Assembly: GCA_010356995.1 (NCBI GenBank)
Contig: ML996690.1
Span: forward strand, 1,148,217-1,212,216
Length of the DNA stretch: 64,000 nucleotides
Direction: 5' to 3'
From: Trichodelitschia bisporula
Taxonomy: Eukaryota; Ascomycota; Dothideomycetes; Phaeotrichales; Phaeotrichaceae
Shown: positions 32,584 through 44,316 of the stretch, piece by piece
Layout of the letters: every line of letters begins with the position of its first letter
Numbering within the stretch: the stretch's first letter is position 1
Made by a program: the position numbers and the translations under genes
The notes under the pieces: generated by a model
The model's input: the letters and a program-made list of their open reading frames with translations, nothing else
The model's database searches: none
What the model was told of the DNA's origin: nothing

Positions 32584-33254
32584 TTCGGCAGTGCTTCAAT
32601 AGTAGTAAATGGATGTTGACCACCAGGGTAGACAGGCTGAGGCTCAATACTGGTGTTTTCTGGACCATCAGGGTCAGTAACGACGGACGAACATGAGGGG
32701 GTGGTCCGTGCGCTTCCCCACAACATCCCATCCGTGCCGGGATATTATCGGCCACAATGTTGGGCTCATAGCGCATCTTCAATGCGTTTGTTGGCGATAG
32801 TCACTGAACAGCCCATAAGAGACACGTCTTGTCCTTTGATTGCTAGTGGACTCACCTCACTTTGTTCCTCTGCGTCTATACGTCCGCTTCCCACATCCAC
32901 CCCACACACCCCATCTTTGAGCCACCGTTTGGGTCACACGCGCTCTTTGGCTGGCGGGGCGCATTGTACCAACGCTACTCCCACCAGTGCCGTTGCATGA
33001 TACTCTCGTCTATAGGAAGGAAGCGCGCCCTTGGCCATGTTTCCAGAACCAAATCGTTGAACCCTTCTCAAACCCTTTTACGGAGCTCGGACGTTCCCTC
33101 CCGTTGCCACATTTCGTGCTCGGCGGCGCAGGCTTCCTCTTGCCTGCGGCTCACTCAGCCTGCGATTCACCGGCACCGCAGCCTGCAGTTGCCTGATCTA
33201 CACCAACGGCCCTACATAGCCTTACGATCTGCACATACCTTTCCAACTACAACT
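32584..33254. other. Divergent spacer of EthD and Ste23 genes
   Basis: Holds the promoters of both divergent genes. From 32997 the frame of Ste23 is open and may be coding (see findings). Confidence 0.5.
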
Positions 33255-36200
33255 ATGGACGAACATTACAATTCTCTGCCCTCGCTGGAGAGACTGACAA
33301 TTGGAGACATGGAACGACCTGCGCTGGACGACCGCTCCTACAAAGTCATCACGCTGTCCAACAAACTGGAGGCACTTCTCATACGCGATGCTGACACGGA
33401 TAAGGCGAGCGCGGCGCTGGACGTGAATGTTGGGAGTTTCAGTGATGCGAAAGATCTGCCAGGCACGGCGCATGCGGTGGAGCATCTTCTTTTCATGGGA
33501 ACTGAAAAGGTGGGTTCTCTCTGAGACACTCCCTCTCTAGCCTCGTCCTAACACTGCGCAGTACCCAAAAGAGAACGAGTACCACCAGTACCTCACCTCG
33601 CATTCCGGACACTCGAACGCCTACACGGCCGGCACTTCGACAAACTACTACTTTGAAGTCGCGGCGTCATCCAGCAAGACATCTACCCCCACACCAGCAG
33701 ATGCGGAAGCAACGAACGACTCCCCACTCTATGGAGCGCTGGACAGATTTGCGCAGTTCTTCATTAAGCCGCTTTTCCTTGAGGATACACTTGACCGGGA
33801 GTTGCGTGCCGTGGATTCGGAGAACAAGAAGAACCTTCAGAGCGACAACTGGCGTCTGCACCAGCTGCACAAATCCCTTTCCAACCCCGCACATCCGTAT
33901 TGCCACTTTTCGACTGGTAACTACCAGACGCTCCACGATGAACCGCTGGCGCGAGGTGTGCGCATTCGCGATGAGTTCATCAAGTTTTACGACACGCATT
34001 ATTCTGCGAACCGTATGAAGCTTGTCGTCCTGGGCCGGGAGAGCCTGGAGCAGCTGGAAGCCTGGGTTCAAGAGCTCTTCGCCCCTGTTAAGAACAAGGA
34101 TCTGCCACGGAACCGATGGGACGGTGTGCCTCTCTACACCGACAAAGAGCTCTTAACTCAGCTGTTCGCGAAGCCGGTCTGCGACATGAAGACACTGGAT
34201 ATCTACTTTCCCTATCCGGATGAGGAACAGTACTACGAGTCGCAGCCTAGTCATTACCTTGGCCATTTGATTGGATATGAGGGACCGGGGAGCATCCTCG
34301 CGTATCTCAAGGGCAAGGGTTGGGTGACCGGTCTGGGGGCTGGGGCCTCGTCCCTCTGTCCTGGCTCCTCATACTACAGCATCACGATAAAGCTCACAGA
34401 GGAGGGCATCAAGCACTATCAGGAGATCACCGAGGTCGTGTTCCAGTACATTGCCATGTTGAGGGAAGCGCCGCCTCAGCAACAGTATCATGAAGAACTT
34501 AAGAAGATGAGCGAAGTCAACTTCCGCTTCAAGCAGAAGAGCCCGGCGAGCAAGACTACCAGTCGTCTTAGTGCTGTGATGCAGCGCCCGTACCCGCGGG
34601 ACCGCCTCTTGAGTGGGCCCAGCCTGGTGAGGAAGTTTGAACCGGAGGCTATCAAGAAGGGCCTGGAGTATCTGTCGCCAGACAACTTTCGGATCATCAT
34701 CACCAGCCAAGACTTCCCGGGTGACTGGGATCAAAAGGAGAAGTGGTACGGGACGGAGTATCGCTATGAGCGTATTCCAGATGAATTTTTGCAGCGCATC
34801 GTGAAGGCCGCCAACGCCGGTTCCAAAGAACGCGTGCCAGAGCTCCATCTACCGCATTCGAATGAGTTCATTCCAACCCGGCTGGAGGTCGAGAAGCGTG
34901 AAGTCGAGAAGCCGCTGAAAGCTCCCAAGCTTTTGAGGAATGATGATTTGGTGCGGGTCTGGTTCAAGAAGGATGATCAGTTCTGGGTCCCCAAGGCCAA
35001 TCTTTACGTCACTCTGCGAACGCCCCACGTTTCAACCACCCCCCGAAATTCGATGCTCACACAGCTGTATCATGCGTTGGTGCAAGATGCTCTTAATGAG
35101 TATGCATATGATGCTGAGGTTGCTGGTCTGGACTACTATATTTCCAGCAACTCTACGGGCCTCTCTGTCCATTTGGTGGGCTACAACGATAAGATGGCAG
35201 TGTTGCTCGAGAAGGTCATGCGGTCCATGAAGGAACTCGAGGTTCGGGACGACCGCTTCGTCGTGATCAAAGAGCGCCTTTTGCGAACCTACAAGAACTG
35301 GGAGTTTCAGCTGCCGTATTACCAAGTCGGTAACTATAGTAGGTGGCTGACGTCTGAGGCCGGATGGATTAACGAGCAATACCTCGCCGAGTTGCAACAC
35401 ATCTCTGCCGAGGAAGTCAGGTCGTTTTTCCCGCAACTGATCCACCAAATGCACATTGAGACTTTCGCTCATGGCAACGTTCACCGGGAAGACGCTCTTC
35501 GCTTCACCGATCTTGTCGAGTCCATTCTGCGCCCGCGCAAGTACCCTCCGTCGCAATGGCGTGTTCAACGCTCACTTATTTTGCCTCCGGGGAGCAACTT
35601 TGTTTACGAGCGCTTCCTCAAAGACCCAGCCAACATCAACCACTGCATTGAGTACAATCTCTACGTTGGCGACTACTGCGACCGTGTTCTCAAAGCCAAA
35701 GCCACCCTTTTTGGTCAAATCGCGGACGAACCGTGTTTCGACCAGCTCCGCACAAAGGAACAGCTTGGCTATGTTGTCTTCAGTGGAGTGCGGATGGGCT
35801 CTGCTAGCATACGCTGGCGCGTCCTCGTGCAGAGTGAGAAGCATCCGAAGTATCTTGAGGGGCGCATCGACGCGTTCCTCGCGGCTCTGGGGAAGCAGCT
35901 GAAGGAGATGACGCCGGAAAAGTTCCAGAAGCACAAGACGAGCCTGATCAACAAGCATCTGGAGCGCGACAAGAACCTGTCTCAGGAGTCTGGGCGGCTT
36001 TGGGGCCACATCACCTGCGAGTACTTCGACTTTGAGATTCGTAAGTTGCCACCTGATGGCGTTCTTGGCGGTTACTGATAGATTCGCAGAGGATACCAAT
36101 GTTTGCCATATCGAACAGACGACCCAGGAAGAAATCGTCCAGTTCTTCGAACAGTACATCTCGCCCGAGTCTTCTGAGCGCGCCAAGTTGTCCGTCCATT

Positions 36201-36625
36201 TGCTCGCCCAGGGCCTGCCCCATACCATCGCCGTGGACGACAAGTTACCCAAGCCCATCCCAGAGCTCCTCAACCTTCTCACCAAGTTCTTCGACACACA
36301 AGGTATCAAGGTGGACTCTGAGCTGCTGAAGCAGCGCCTTCACAGTGTGAACGCGGAGGGCCAGAATCTGGAGCCAATGGCACGGGCCGTTCTTTCGTAC
36401 CTTGTCGAAGACGCTAAGGTGCCCGAGGAGCAGGCGAAGGATGTGATGACGCAAGCTCTGGCGCTGATACCGGAGGCGAAGGAAGAGAACTTGACTGAAG
36501 GGACAGCCAAGACTGCAGTTCCAATTACAGACGTTCGCTCCTTCAAAGCGAGTCTCCCGGTCAGCCACGGGCCACAGCCAGTGAAGGATCTGAGCGAGTT
36601 TGAAGACATTGAAGCAAAGCTATAG
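33255..36625 (+). CDS. STE23: Insulysin-type metalloprotease (peptidase M16, Ste23/IDE)
   Basis: Three exons (33255-33509, 33562-36040 and 36090-36625) give 1,089 residues; introns are 52 and 49 bp. The inverted zinc motif HAVEH lies at residues 73-77 within GTAHAVEHLLFMGTEKYPKE, part of it at the first exon end. The third ligand Glu is expected in AVDSENKKNLQSDNWR. The four-domain M16 layout is complete, with the C-terminal RTKEQLGYVVFSG motif of the inactive half. Yeast Ste23 and human IDE cleave a-factor precursor and short amyloidogenic peptides. The start at 33255 matches the family start. The same frame is open upstream to an ATG at 32997 and could add 86 basic residues. Confidence 0.96.
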
Positions 36626-38365
36626 ATGTTATTTCGGACTTGCCGTACATCCGCATAGTAATGAAGATACGTAGCGTGTAGCCATCGACACAGACTGACA
36701 TCTGCGGTATGCTTGAAATGGATACGGTGATTACATTGGTGATCTTCGACGTTCCTCGACAAATTTTTGGAAGCTTCTGGCAATTCGCGGTACGTGTCTT
36801 TCTGTGCTTCCGGTCTTCACATTGACCCGTGAGTCGCGTACTGTCGGGATCCCCCGGGTCCCGTTATCGGAAGTCGGACCACGCTCCGTGGCACGACTGA
36901 CCTCATGGTTCTGACTTCATCCTCAAGCTCAACATCGCACGTCATAATTCCAATGCTGCCTGCCATAAGGAGCATCTCATCCTACGCCTCGTTCATGTAG
37001 CCCGCGCAGCAGTTTATCCGCTATCCTGTCATTTCTCGTGACAGGCCCAGATCAAACATCTGGCCCCATCATCGCCCCCGGATCAAGATCTCGCCGCCAT
37101 CTGCAGGATGACGAGCGACATCTGTAACCAGGAATCGATTGGAGCTGGTATTTCTGTGAAACGCAACCACGGCCTACCGTTGGACTGGACGAATGTCGGA
37201 TTCCGATTTTGCGCTCGCAGTTTAGATCCATGGCGCTAACCGCCGACGACCTACCGTTTTCCATCACGCCAACTGGGCCGCGTCAGAGTCCTTTCCCGAT
37301 CCTGACTGCGAATCAGGTCTAGCTGTGGGATAATAGTCCGCGGGGTTTAAGCGCGAAATAAGCAAGGGGACGTCTGCGGCGCATTTGCGACGTCAAGGCC
37401 CTCACATAAATAGAGGCGAGATCTTCCCGGCCACCCGAGTGATACCTGGACGAGATTTGGATGGCTCAGTGGCTACAGTGAGGCGCGGGCAATATCATTG
37501 TCACCGTATACGGCAACTGGATTTTGAAAGTGAGATTCGAAGTGTGATGGCTAGATCACATCTCCCTCTCGTCCGAGATTTCCGTGTTCATCTGGCGTCA
37601 TGATGCGTAATACCGCAGCCAAAGCTCCCCTCATCTTGCACAAGCATGGGAGCCCGCGTGGCCCATATTGCGGAGTCCTCCTTCCGGTTCAGCAAATACC
37701 TTGGAATAGAACTACATCCCACAGACGAAGCTTAGCGCAATTGGCAACTCACATCACGAACGAACTCCCTAGAACCACGCTGAGCTCCGAGCGCCGCCGC
37801 CAGCGGACATGAGCGTTCTCTTCGCACGGAGTGATGTCTGGGCCCGAGCGGCATCGGGACTTGCACGTTTCGTATATACCGTACCTCGACCCGTCACGCC
37901 TGGGCTGCGCTCCCGTCTCTACCGGGTATCCCACGCAGCCACCCGCTGCCGTTTCGTTTATGAGCCCTACAGAGACGAGGATGTGGGATTCCGCTGCCGG
38001 GGAATGCAAACAAGCGGCTCTTTAAGTTGAAACACGCAGCGCTGATAGGCCCCGGAAGGCAGAGGTACCCTCCCCTAAGGCAGGCCACGCCGTCCTTGAC
38101 AAAGCTTATCCAGCCCAGAAGACACTCGGATATACAGCATTTTCGGGGGCGGTGGATCCTTAATCTTGGGGGCGCGGCGACGGGGGCCGGGGTGCTCGCA
38201 ATCCAGCCTCGCCGCTCCGAAACGCAGCCGTGCTCATATTTAGGTCCCCGACGGCATTCGGTGGCAGCGGGGCGCATATCAGTATATCCTTTTTTCTTTT
38301 TCTCTCGTTTCGCTTCTCGACCCTCCTTGACGGAATTTTTCTTTTGTTTCTAAACTTTTGCAATC
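36626..38365. other. Large intergenic region
   Basis: About 1.7 kb without a supportable gene. The right 150 bp are the promoter and a T/C-rich leader (TTTTTTCTTTTTCTCTC) of the GH114 gene. Confidence 0.4.
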
Positions 38366-40324
38366 ATGCGTTCCATCCTCGTAGCTGGTCTCTACGTCGC
38401 ACTTGCGCTGGCCGCACCTGCACCCGCCCCCATCCCCATCGCCGCATTAGACGCCACAGAGACCACCGAAACATCCCAAGGAGCCGACGCCTGGCCCTGG
38501 GGTGGCAGTGGGAGCAGCAGCAATCGAAAGAACGGAGGCTCGAATCCGAACGGCGGTGGCCTTTTCGGCCTCGGCGGTAGCAGTCGCCCCAAACCGACCG
38601 GCTCGTCATGGCCCAGCTTGTTCGGCGGCGGGTCGAAGCCGTCGTCCTCCGGCGGTCTCTTCGGCGGCAGCAGCGGCGGCTCGCTCTTCGGCGGTAGCAA
38701 CGGTGGTTCTCTCTTCGGCGGGAGCAACAGCGGCGGCGGGCTAGGCGGCTTGCTTAAGGGCTGGCCGAAGCCGGGCGGAGACAGCTCGCCATCGCCACCG
38801 AAGGCGGAAGTCCCACCGCAACCCGAGGCCGCGGAGGCGCCGGCTACGGAGGCGGTCCCTGAAGTTGCGCCTGCGGTTGAGATTCCGAAGCCGGAGGCCG
38901 AGAGCGCGGCGCCGCCTAAGGCTGAGAGTCCGCCTGCGTCGGCTGAGGCTGAGCATAGCGCGCCGCCCAAGGCTGAAATCCCGCCAGCCTCGTTGGAATC
39001 CGAACACAGCGCGCCGCCGGCGGCAGATGCGGGAACTGGAACTGGTGTCCCGGAGCTGAATCTCACGCCTGAGCACTCGGGCGAGACGCTGCACGACTCG
39101 GCTGCGTCGCCCAAGGCCGAGGCGCCGGAGTCCACGAGCGAAACGCATCATGAATCCGCCGCGCCGCCCAAGACCGAAACGCCGAAAGCAGAAGCAAAGC
39201 CCAAGCCCGCGAAGAAGCCGCAGGAAGCACCAGTCTCCCGCGGCAAACTCTGGCAACCAAAAGTCGGCTCCAAATTCCAAATCATCCTGCACAACGTGCC
39301 GGATACCTCGCAGCCGCTCGAGCCGGTTGATGCCAAGATCTGGGACATCGATCTGTTCGACACCAGCAAAACCCATATCGGGAATCTGAAGAAGCGGGGG
39401 CTGAATGTGATTTGCTACTTCAGTGCGGGCACGAGCGAGGATTGGCGGCCGGATTATGCGCAGTTGAAGGCGTATGGGAGTGGGGATGTGTGCGATGATG
39501 CGAAGTGTACGTCCAAGTGGCAGGGGGAGCGGTGGCTGAATATTAAGAATGCGAAGAGTTGGAGTGTGCAGACGCCCACGCAGGAGTTGCCGCCGGTGTG
39601 GAGGGTTATGCGGACGAGGATAAAGATGGCGCATGAGAAAGGGTGTGATGCTATTGACCCGGACAATATGGGTATGTCTATCAATTTTACTACTAAGGAG
39701 CGAGGCTAATGACCGCCAGACGGCTTCGACAACAAAAACAGCTACAAGCTCACCGAAGCCGACTCCATCAACTTCATCAAATTCATGGCCGCGGAAGCCG
39801 CGCAGTACAACATGTCCACGGGCCTGAAGAACGCAATCGCCATCCTCCCCAAGGTCGAAGAATACGTCCAATTCGCAGTCAACGAGGAATGCGTCCAGAA
39901 CAAGGAATGCGGTGGATATCGCAAGTTCTTGAACTCTGGGAAGCCGGTCTTTCATATTGAGTATACGGCGGATGGGACTGCGAGCCGGGGAGGTAACGCG
40001 CTGTACCGCGATGTCGGGAGTGCGACGAAGAAGTATTGTAACCCCCTGGGTCCGACGGCCCGTTTCTCGACTATCATTAAGGGGAAGAGTTTGAATGGGA
40101 AGTATCTCTACTGCGATGGTAGCTTGCCAGGCCAGACGAAGACGGTGAAGGTGGAGGGTTCCGGTGGAGGATTGAATAAGAAGGGCGGCAAGTGGGCGGA
40201 GATGGACGAGGCGGAGGAGGTGTCTGGCGAAGAGGCGGGCGCGGAGGTTGGGCAGGTGCATGAAGCAGCAGAAACCGAAGAGCATGAGGAAGCCTGGGAG
40301 GCGGGCTCGGGAGACGAGGTGTAG
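38366..40324 (+). CDS. Secreted GH114 endo-alpha-1,4-galactosaminidase-like enzyme with long linker
   Basis: Two exons (38366-39671 and 39720-40324) give 636 residues; the 48-bp intron starts inside the active-site motif. A signal peptide (MRSILVAGLYVALALAAPAP) is followed by a disordered region of about 270 residues: Gly/Ser repeats (SLFGGSNGG units) and then Pro/Ala/Glu repeats (SAPPKAE units). The GH114 barrel covers about 290-560: WQPKVGSKFQIILHNVPD, ICYFSAGTSEDWRPDY, and CDAIDPDNMDGFDN near residue 430-440, restored by splicing. The tail is Glu-rich. GH114 enzymes such as Aspergillus Ega3 cut galactosamine-containing exopolysaccharide. The usual galactosaminogalactan cluster genes are not beside it, so a role on other polymers is possible. 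Confidence 0.92.
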
Positions 40325-40990
40325 AGGCTTTGTGCATTTTGGAGGAGCCGGGAGTTACTTCATGTACATAACATTCACATTCTTCTTTCCCGCCTGCCAC
40401 ACGGCTTGACTTCGAGCCGCGCGGGCTGGCGGGTGGAGTTTACGGGACTGCTGGCGCCGGCAACAGCGTTTTTCCCGAGCATGATATCCGAGCAATGACT
40501 GAACGAGCGAAATGCATTTTCACTTCCCGAGTTGCCGTACTTACAACCTGTGACGTGCTACGCCTTCCAGATGCGGTACATAACTCCAGCGTCCGAGTGT
40601 ACGCAGATTGAGCCGTTTCAGCTGTACCCACACCGGGGATAGGATCCTGGTTGGCAAGGCTGTCCTAGCCTTGGGAATATCGGGGATCTCCACGGATATA
40701 TGATGGGCCAGGACTGCCTAGACCCAAGGACTAGGGTTAGGGGGTTAGGTCTGGCCAATAACAAATTTTGGAAGGAAAGTCTTTTTGGCGCCTGGTATTT
40801 GGGGAGCCTGGAGGAGATTCAGCGGAGGACGTGACTCACATGACCCAATCTAGATCATCTCCATGGGAGAGGTAGCAGCCGCAGCTTACACTACGCGCGT
40901 CACGAACGATATCCACGAAGCACAGGAGTACCAAAATCAGGCACAAGATATCTTCCATTCTAGTCCATCCAACTCAGCCCAACAACCCCC
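40325..40990. other. Intergenic between convergent genes
   Basis: No gene was recognised; it should contain 3' UTRs of the GH114 and NCS1 permease genes. Confidence 0.4.
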
Positions 40991-42900
40991 CTAAAGCGCC
41001 TTCTCAGCCCACTGCCTAAACCCACTCTTCTCTGGCTTCTCCACATCACTTCCCTCGACAGGAACACCATCAATCTCCATCGCATCAAAGATCTCATCCG
41101 GCAACACCGCCCTATCAATCATCGTCTCGTGCGGGGGCCAAATCTTCGATACGGCAAAGTAGACCAGGCCCGTCCCCGCCGTGCCCAAAAACCAACCAAA
41201 CTGGTACGGGTGGATCCCGACCCCGACGTCAATGTTGTTATTAATCCCGTTGACGAACCCGGGAAGGTTAGGGGCGACGCCGACGAGGAAGGCGCCGATG
41301 GCGCGCCAGTTTGTCCCCCAGGTGTAGCGGTAGATACCCTCCGGCCGGTAGAGTTGGAGGCAGTCGTATTTGCGGTGGTGGATTATGAAGAAGTCGAGGA
41401 CGATTATGATGGCACTGGGAGGGGGGGGGGGTTAGTGGGCTTAGGGAAGGGTTTTTTGGGGGGGGGCTTACATTGGCCCGAGGAAGATGGCGTACGCGGC
41501 CATGAAGTTGAGGAAGCTGCCTGCGGACGCGAGCACCTTCCACGGCACAAGGGCCCACGCCAGGAGTGCGCAGATCAGCTGTCCGCGGCGAATATTGATG
41601 TAGCTCGGGAACAGTGCCATGAGGTCATTCGCCGCGGATAGCGAGTTCGCGCTGATATTCACACCAAGCGAGGCGAAGGCAAAACTAAACGCAGCGAAGA
41701 AGCGACAACTCCGGTCCGTCCAGTTCGCAATCAGGTCCATAGGGTTCCACTGGATCTTACCGTAGCGCTCGGCGCCGGCGGAGGTGGCGCTGATGCCGAT
41801 GAAGGCGACGAAGGTGAAGACGATCGGGAGCATGGGGACGTACATCCATTGCCACTTGACGGAGACGCGGGAGTAGCGGCTGAAGTCGGCTTGGTTGACA
41901 GAGAGGGTGCAGAAGTTGCCGATCACGGAGGTGAGGCCGGCGAGATAGGCCCAGGAGTAAGCTGGGCCTGTGATGGTACTTTTCTGCGCCCAGAAGGACC
42001 CGCCGCCGTCCGTGGACACGAAGGCCCAGATTAGGATTGCGATCCAGGCGATGGGGACGATGATGCCCTTGGCTAGAAACATCCACCTCAAAGTATTGGG
42101 GTGCATGTACAGGAAGGGGAGCTGCGCGATCCAAAAGAGCAAGAAGCAGATCATGAGCTGCGTCGTTATGCCCTGGGACTCCGGGATGTGGTTCTTGAGC
42201 CGCAGGAAGGAGGGCCAAATGGCACCGAGCATGACTTGGGTGGCGGAGGCGCCGTTCATGGTTTGGATTGCGAACCAGAAGATGGCGAGGATGGCGCGCG
42301 AGATGATGGCTACGTAGGAGCCCCAGAAGCCCCAGCTGGCGCGGGCGAGGACGGGGAAGGGGGCGTGGTAGAGGACGCCCATTGCGCCTGTGGGTATGTT
42401 AGTGGAGCTCTCGGGCTGGGCTAAGTGACAGACGGCGTACCATTGAGGGCAATGACGATGGAAATCGTGAAGAAGCTAATGGCCACGATGCCAATTGACT
42501 CGCGCCAGGTCAGGCCGATGGCGATGATGCTGGACGCGAACTGCCATGTTGCGGTACTGTTTCTTAGCTACGCCTCAAGCATGTTCGCGGAGCTACTTAC
42601 TTCCAGGCGTCGGACTGCCAGTACGAAATAAGGGAGATTGCGGTCCATCTGTTCAAGATTGAGTTAGCAGACGTTCACGATCGCGTCCAGCCCGGTTACC
42701 CGGCAGACAGGCGATGAGCTCCCCTCCCGCCCACACCTTCTCCAGAGCAACCAAACAGTCGAGCAAACATACTTGCGCTTATGCCTTGGGACCGGATCCA
42801 AATCCTCATTTGTCCACCGATGATGTCCCTCCGCAAACGTGCTCTTCGGCTGCTCAACCCTGAGCTTCGGGGCCCTAAACTTAGGCGCTTGAAACTTCAT
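40991..42900 (-). CDS. NCS1-family nucleobase/allantoin permease (Fur type)
   Basis: Five exons (42900-42773, 42648-42601, 42556-42441, 42387-41472 and 41414-40991) join in frame to 543 residues. The chain has about twelve hydrophobic segments. Family marks are RWTNEDLDPVP in the N-terminal tail, WTAISLISYWQSDAWNTATW across two junctions, GASWGFWGS-like ASWGFWGSY, and NPMDLIANW. After the last intron the chain ends with GPIAIIIVLDFFIIHHRKYD. These match the fungal Fur subfamily, whose members import uracil, allantoin or related nucleobases with protons at the plasma membrane. The exact substrate cannot be read. The fourth intron carries long G/C homopolymer runs. Start ATG at 42900. Confidence 0.93.
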
Positions 42901-43861
42901 CCTGCCTTGACGAGCAACACGTTCACCCCTCCCCACCCCCGCGTCCCAACCCACAGATTATATCCCAGACTACGAGCCGACAACCAGGCGCGCGGAAAGG
43001 CCCGAATTCGCCGCTGCCGATAAGATAACGCCCGCGCGGTCAGCTTCCAGACCCCGCGGCCCAGATACCGAGCCCACGATGCACGCAAATGTCCAGCCGG
43101 GTTTATTCCCGTGTCTGCACAAGCGGCTCGCGTGGGCGTCTTGTGGCTGCGGGATGGGCGTGTGGGAGGTGGTGGGGGAGGTGGTGGAGGTCCGGGGTGC
43201 CCGTGATACGGCAGATAAGATATGCAGCCTCGCTGATCCTAGGCTGGATCGGGCATGTGGTCACTGCGTCTGCGTGGGCGGCATGCTGGCCGGACGGGGA
43301 ATATGCGACTAATATCTGTTGGAGCGAGGTTGTGTATCTCTGTGGCGAGTTTTGTGGTGAGCTGTTGTCAATATCGGCTTTGTGAGTGGCTGGGAAGCGA
43401 AGGTGATATTCCCCGATGCTTGAAGAGAGCAGTCGAATCTGAGGTCACAACTTGTTCCATTGTTTAAAGGGACCTCACCATTGGCGCGGGGTTCCATATA
43501 CAGATAACGCATGCGTCGAAGAAGTTAGTACAAGCGGAACAGCTGCGCAGTGGGAGTGTCATGATGTTGAAAGGCCTGGTTTCGCTAAGTCGCAGCGATA
43601 GCTTGAAATGCCTAATTTGTGAGCAACTGGACGTCAAGCAACTGGCGGCGGGATGATGGAAGCTATTGCTCCCCCACATTCTTCGGAGTACTTCCCCGCC
43701 ATAGCTCCCTCGCCCCGCTCGCAAGGGCCCCGCTATCAGCCATCACTAAACCCCGCGCCGGAATCTCGCCCCATCAGCATTTAGCTCGGACATTAGGCTA
43801 GCCGGAACCGTACTTTACAGAAGAATGGCGATGTTGAAAAGCTTCGGCTTCACGAAGTCGC
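42901..43861. other. Intergenic; NCS1 permease promoter side
   Basis: No gene was recognised. The left end should hold the promoter of the NCS1 permease gene. Confidence 0.4.
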
Positions 43862-43998
43862 ATGCTGATGGGAGCAAGGCTCTAACACGTGCAACGGCAA
43901 CTGTGTGAACTGAAGATTGAAGTAGAAGACAAAGAGAGGAAGAGAGGAAGAGCCTCTCGAGACTTAAATACCAACGTACACTATGCCAAGTATCCTGG
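43862..43998. repeat. Dispersed repeat, copy C
   Basis: The closest relative of copy A. It has GCTGATGGGAGCAAGGCTCT, then CACGTGCAACGGCAACTGTG, GAACTGAAGATTGAAGTAGA, GAGAGGAAGAGAGGAAGAG, CCTCTCGAGACTTAAATA and ATGCCAAGTATCCT. Similarity with copy A stops right after this word, which suggests a shared element end there. Confidence 0.7.
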
Positions 43999-44316
43999 GA
44001 GGATACGTGGAAAGAAGTCCATTTAGACATGAGAGACCTCGCCGCTCATTTCTCTTCCTCTTTGTCTTTGCCCTTTCAATCATGCACTCGCGGTTCGACA
44101 GGTATGTCATGATGATGCTCTCATCAGCTCTGGCTTCGCTATATCGCAGACGGCAGCTCGGATTTCCGAATTAGAACTAGGAAGTACTGGATATCGACAA
44201 TAGCGGTGGGATGCTTCCAGCTAGGTCTCCCCCCGCTATCACTCATCACCAACCCCCATATCAGAATCTGACATAGCTAGAATCCAGCTCCTCTCGCAAA
44301 CAGGCACCGTCCACCG
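43999..44316. other. Intergenic region
   Basis: 3' flank of the APC permease gene. A 63-codon open frame here has no recognisable content. Confidence 0.4.
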
